Part shown: in pieces, positions 23,204 to 26,425 of the stretch | How the letters are laid out: the number at the start of each line of letters is the position of its first letter | Numbering within the stretch: the first letter of the stretch is position 1 | Assembly (NCBI GenBank): GCA_937926145.1 | Contig: CALANW010000125.1 | Coordinates: 1 to 26,425, forward strand | Origin: an uncultured Ruminococcus sp. | Lineage (GTDB): Bacteria > Bacillota > Clostridia > Oscillospirales > Ruminococcaceae | DNA length: 26,425 nucleotides | Direction of reading: 5' to 3' | Notes under the pieces: model-generated | Database searches by the model: none | Told to the model about the DNA's origin: nothing | The model's input: the letters and a program-made list of their open reading frames with translations, nothing else | Program-made: the position numbers and the translations under genes

Positions 23204-24598
23204 ATGGGCTTACAGTATGTAGGATTGAAAGAAATTAACGGACCTCTTGTTGTCCTCGATAATGTTGACAATGCTTCGTTCGATGAAGTCGTTGAAATTC
23301 GTCTTGACGACGGCACGCAGCGACTTGGACGAGTTGTTGAAATTTCTGGTAAGCGAGTTGTTCTTCAGGTCTTTGAGGGTACAAAGGGACTTTCAATGAC
23401 CAATACACGCACAAAGTTCACGGGAAAGCCGATGGAGCTTGCACTTTCGGGCGAAATTCTCGGCAGAGTTTTCAGCGGCGCAGGAAAGCCTATCGACGGT
23501 CTTGGAGATATTTTCCCCGAAAAGACAGCCGATATCAACGGTCACCCGCTCAACCCCGTTTCCCGTACATATCCGAGAAACTATATCAACACGGGTATCT
23601 CCTCTATCGATGCGCTTATGACGCTTATCAGAGGTCAGAAGCTCCCTATCTTCTCGGGTTCGGGCCTTTCGCACAATAAGCTTGCAGTTCAGATCGTTCG
23701 TCAGGCTAAGATCGCCGAAGATAACGGTCAGGGCTTCGCTGTTGTTTTCGCCGCAATGGGCGTTAAGAACGACGTTGCCGACTACTTCCGCAGAAGCTTC
23801 GAGGAAAGCGGCGTTCTCCAGCGAGTTGTAATGTTCCTCAACCTCTCGAACGACCCTATCATCGAGAGAATCCTTACGCCGAGATGTGCGCTCACAGCCG
23901 CAGAATATCTTGCGTATGAAAAGAATATGCATATCCTCGTTATCCTTACGGATATGACTTCATACGCCGAAGCTGTCCGTGAGTTCTCCTCTTCAAAGGG
24001 AGAAATTCCTGCAAGAAAGGGTTATCCGGGATACCTTTATTCCGACCTTGCTTCTATTTATGAACGTGCAGGCGTTATCAACGGCTCGGAGGGTTCTATC
24101 ACGCAGATACCTATCCTCACAATGCCGAACGATGATATCACTCACCCTGTTCCTGACCTTACGGGTTATATCACAGAGGGTCAGATAGTTCTCGACAGAG
24201 GACTTGAACAGTCGGGTGTTTATCCGCCTATCTCGGTGCTTCCGTCACTTTCACGTCTTATGAAAGACGGCATCGGCGAGGGCTATACAAGAGCCGACCA
24301 CTCGGCGGTTTCCAACCAGCTTTTTGCCGCTTATGCAAAGGTAAGCGACGCAAGAGCGCTTGCTTCCGTAATCGGTGAAGATGAACTTTCCGAGCTTGAC
24401 AAGGCGTATATGCGCTTCGGACGTATGTTTGAGAAATACTTCGTATCGCAGGGCGAAGAGGAGAACCGTTCTATCGATGAAACCCTCGACCTAGGCTGGA
24501 ATCTGCTTTCACTCCTGCCTAAGTCTGCTCTTGACCGTGTGGACGAGAAGCTTCTCGAAGAAAAATACAACGATAAAGCGGAAGAATTGTTCCAATAA
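23204..24598 (+). CDS. ntpB: V-type ATPase subunit B (non-catalytic)
   Basis: The 464-residue regulatory partner of subunit A in the head hexamer. There is no P-loop; at that place is IFSGSGLSHNKLAVQI, typical of B. The C-terminal part carries ARKGYPGYLYSDLASIYERAG and ILTMPNDDITHPVPDLTGYITEGQI, family signatures. The frame opens at 23183, but ATG 23204 has GGAGGTCG upstream and gives the expected start MGLQYVGL. It begins one base after the ntpA stop. Confidence 0.97.
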   Translation: MGLQYVGLKEINGPLVVLDNVDNASFDEVVEIRLDDGTQRLGRVVEISGKRVVLQVFEGTKGLSMTNTRTKFTGKPMELALSGEILGRVFSGAGKPIDGLGDIFPEKTADINGHPLNPVSRTYPRNYINTGISSIDALMTLIRGQKLPIFSGSGLSHNKLAVQIVRQAKIAEDNGQGFAVVFAAMGVKNDVADYFRRSFEESGVLQRVVMFLNLSNDPIIERILTPRCALTAAEYLAYEKNMHILVILTDMTSYAEAVREFSSSKGEIPARKGYPGYLYSDLASIYERAGVINGSEGSITQIPILTMPNDDITHPVPDLTGYITEGQIVLDRGLEQSGVYPPISVLPSLSRLMKDGIGEGYTRADHSAVSNQLFAAYAKVSDARALASVIGEDELSELDKAYMRFGRMFEKYFVSQGEEENRSIDETLDLGWNLLSLLPKSALDRVDEKLLEEKYNDKAEELFQ

Positions 24599-24628
24599 TG
24601 CAGAAAGAAACGAAAGGAGGCGGTCGGA

Positions 24629-25267
24629 ATGGCTGAACAGGTTTTCCCCACCAAGGGCAACCTGCTTAATATGCAGAAATCGCTTGCGCTTGCACAGCTT
24701 GGCTATGAGCTTCTCGACAAAAAGAGAAATATCCTTATCCGTGAGCTTATGCAAATGGTCGATACGGCGAAAGAACTGCGTGAGAGCATCGGCGTGACCT
24801 ATATCGAGGCGTATTCCGCACTCCAGATGGCGAATATCACGCACGGCGTTGTCGAAAATATCGCCGAGGGTATGCCCGTTGAAAATACGGTCAGCGTTTC
24901 TTACCGAAGTGTAATGGGCTGCGAACTTCCGAAGCTTTCGGTCAAAAAAAAGAAGCTTTCGCTCGATTACGGCTTTATGAATACCGACAGCAACGTTGAC
25001 AAGGCTTATATCAGCTTCGTCAAGGTAAAAGAAATGACGGTAACGCTTGCCGAAGTCGAAAACAGCATCTACCGTCTTACGAATTCGATAAGAAAAACGC
25101 AGACGAGAGCAAATGCGCTCCAGAATATCGTTATTCCGAAGTATCAGAGCACTGTCAAGTACATTTCGGGCAGCCTTGACGAAAAGGAACGTGAGGAATT
25201 CTCACGAATGAAAGTCATCAAGGCACAGAAAATGCGCAAACGTGCAAAATACAGAGTTAAAAAGTAA
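24629..25267 (+). CDS. ntpD: V-type ATPase subunit D (central shaft)
   Basis: A 212-residue coiled-coil shaft subunit. The N-terminus (FPTKGNLLNMQKSLALAQLGYELLDKKRNILIREL split over residues about 5-38) and the antiparallel C-terminal helix (VENSIYRLTNSIRKTQTRANALQNIVIPKY) are the family signature. A strong AAAGGAGGCGG site precedes the ATG. It is the last gene of the operon, 30 bases after ntpB, and is followed by a terminator. Confidence 0.95.
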   Translation: MAEQVFPTKGNLLNMQKSLALAQLGYELLDKKRNILIRELMQMVDTAKELRESIGVTYIEAYSALQMANITHGVVENIAEGMPVENTVSVSYRSVMGCELPKLSVKKKKLSLDYGFMNTDSNVDKAYISFVKVKEMTVTLAEVENSIYRLTNSIRKTQTRANALQNIVIPKYQSTVKYISGSLDEKEREEFSRMKVIKAQKMRKRAKYRVKK

Positions 25268-25311
25268 AAAACGCTGTACGGCATTAAAAAAATACCGTAC
25301 AGCGTTTTTTT
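25266..25311. terminator. Bidirectional terminator after ntpD
   Basis: An 11-bp perfect core stem (25271-25281 with 25295-25305) extended by A/T pairs, with seven T's on the plus strand. An A-rich tract on the other side serves the convergent minus-strand gene, whose stop is at 25313. Confidence 0.92.
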
Positions 25312-25312
25312 G

Positions 25313-25741
25313 TTAAAGGTATGCTTTGAGCCTGTCGATATACTGCTGCTCCTTGGAGAGAAGCTGTTTGGTCTCATTTTTCAGGCTGCCTGTTATCTCC
25401 TTTGCGGAGTTGAGAGCCTTGTTGATGTTGATTATCCCCATATTTGTTCCCTGAATGAGCATTTCCGCAAGGTGCTGCGATGAGCTGTCCGAAGCGGTCT
25501 TTACAGCAATGCTGATGCTTCCCATTGCCTTTGCGGCGGGAGAGATAGGCTTTCCTTTCATGTGAAGCACCTGCATCTGACGGCAGACCGTGTTATGCTG
25601 TTTTTCATATTCCGAAAGCTGACGGCGAAGCTCTGTTCTCAGCGAATCATTCCGCACGGAGGGGAATATCTGCCGTATCGCCGACGAACCCATTTCGGAA
25701 TTCTGCAAAACAGCGGTCAAAAGCTTTTCTTTGTCAGTCAT
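25313..25741 (-). CDS. Hypothetical helical protein, 142 aa
   Basis: A short soluble protein that looks like three or four helices (about 3-15, 30-60, 68-105, 110-140), with no membrane span, signal or metal motif I can name. The pattern MGSSAIRQIFPSV near the N-terminus, AEMLIQGTNMGIININKAL in the middle and SKEQQYIDRLKAYL at the C-terminus reminds me of small clostridial proteins of unknown function with a ferritin-like four-helix outline, but I cannot confirm this. AGAGGT precedes the ATG at 25741. It converges with ntpD and shares its terminator. No clear promoter was seen. Confidence 0.8.
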   Translation of the reverse strand: MTDKEKLLTAVLQNSEMGSSAIRQIFPSVRNDSLRTELRRQLSEYEKQHNTVCRQMQVLHMKGKPISPAAKAMGSISIAVKTASDSSSQHLAEMLIQGTNMGIININKALNSAKEITGSLKNETKQLLSKEQQYIDRLKAYL

Positions 25742-25808
25742 TTTATTACCTCTGCAAACCCCGTGTTTTTATTATTTGAACATCGGCAAAAAATATTTGT
25801 GCCAGATA

Positions 25809-25837
25809 TTGAAAAAAAGTTAGAATTGTTGTATAAT
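25809..25837 (+). promoter_or_regulatory. Sigma-A promoter of the terminal membrane protein gene
   Basis: TTGAAA (25809-25814), a 17-bp spacer and TATAAT (25832-25837), 43 bases before the start codon. Confidence 0.82.
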
Positions 25838-25880
25838 AATTTAAATGGGGTAAAATCAATATCTGAAAGGATCAAAATAA

Positions 25881-26425
25881 ATGTCCGAAAACTTCAAAAC
25901 GGAGAATATTTTTAAAAGAATTTTAAAAGGCATCGGCTACAGCCTTATCGCCGAATTTATGTCGATGTTTCTGGTAATATCAATGATCGCGATGAACGGA
26001 ATGTTCGGCGGCTCGGTCGTGCTGAAAGTCATTATCGGGATATGTACGCTTGTCCTCACGCTCGGACTTTATTTCAACTGGGCGTTCAATGCGGCGAAAA
26101 AAGACCGTGATGCCGTGACTTATCACAATGTTCCCTATGATAAGTATATGCCCGTAAAAATGGCAGTTGGCGGCCCGATAATTTCTATCGTTATGTATAT
26201 AATTCTCGTGCTGTCGAAGATAGGCGTTATCCGAGATATGTTCAACTTTTTCCTGCTCGCCGATCTTTTCACCGTTCCGTTCGTTGACAGCTTTACATCG
26301 GAAAGAACTATTGAGGTCCTCTCGGGTTGGGGACTGCTTGGACTTGGACTGCTCGTCCTAAGCCAGTGTGCAGTCATTATTGTGACATATATTTTGACAT
26401 ATAAAGATGTGGACATAGTTAAATT
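25881..26425 (+). CDS. Integral membrane protein, C-terminus beyond the window
   Basis: The frame opens with ATG at 25881, preceded by GAAAGG, and stays open for 181 codons to the window edge, so the gene is truncated by the boundary. The N-terminal 20 residues are basic and polar. Four hydrophobic segments follow (about 21-45, 48-70, 95-115 and 150-175), separated by short charged loops; KKDRDAVTYHNVPYDKYMPV is the longest. No recognised domain. The family is unknown to me; a small clostridial multi-pass protein is all that can be said. Confidence 0.82.
   Translation, partial: MSENFKTENIFKRILKGIGYSLIAEFMSMFLVISMIAMNGMFGGSVVLKVIIGICTLVLTLGLYFNWAFNAAKKDRDAVTYHNVPYDKYMPVKMAVGGPIISIVMYIILVLSKIGVIRDMFNFFLLADLFTVPFVDSFTSERTIEVLSGWGLLGLGLLVLSQCAVIIVTYILTYKDVDIVK

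Overview
The window looks like a chromosomal segment of a low-to-moderate-GC Gram-positive anaerobe of the Clostridia, probably Ruminococcus/Oscillospiraceae-like. This is inferred from AGGAGG-type ribosome binding sites, sigma-A promoters with 17-bp spacers, clostridial gene families (a PASTA kinase-like receptor, the ACT + PFL/UPF0210 pair, a solo ferredoxin:thioredoxin reductase-like protein) and a complete V-type ATPase operon. No phage, plasmid, CRISPR array or transposase gene is seen. It is mostly a housekeeping region.

Layout. (1) 1-1664, minus strand: an operon of dCMP deaminase, trmB and an FTR-like iron-sulfur protein, with a 7-bp tandem repeat just past its end. (2) 1697-6309, plus strand: a promoter and hairpin-rich leader, then pyrE, an unrecognised 506-aa protein, a TPR lipoprotein and a two-domain polyphosphate:AMP phosphotransferase, closed by a terminator. 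(3) 6397-10428: three separately promoted plus-strand genes: an amino-acid-binding lipoprotein without a transporter, a zinc-ribbon/kinase-like/PASTA membrane protein whose two catalytic aspartates are replaced, and a DRE-TIM aldolase-family enzyme with a repeat-rich leader. (4) 10429-10881: a MITE-like inverted repeat, tRNA-Arg(ACG) on the minus strand with its own promoter and terminator, and the promoter of the next gene. (5) 10882-14493: an alpha/beta hydrolase converging on a minus-strand lrp - aminotransferase - ispE operon. (6) 14656-16408: the ACT-domain protein and PFL (UPF0210) pair. (7) 16413-25311: a nine-gene V-type ATPase operon in the order G/H-C-I-K-F-E-A-B-D, interrupted between I and K by a 162-bp palindromic element. 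(8) 25313-26425: a small helical minus-strand protein and the start of a membrane protein that runs off the window.

How the parts fit together. The first two operons combine nucleotide metabolism (dCMP to dUMP, OMP synthesis, ADP from polyphosphate) with tRNA modification and redox functions. The V-ATPase operon encodes a complete rotary enzyme: A3B3 head, D/F shaft with C as adaptor, E/G stalks, and the I/K membrane motor. The most unusual items are the degenerate kinase-PASTA receptor, the long palindromic element exactly between ntpI and ntpK, the rearranged V-ATPase gene order, the K subunit without the usual Na+ ligands, and the structured leaders of pyrE and of the aldolase-family gene.
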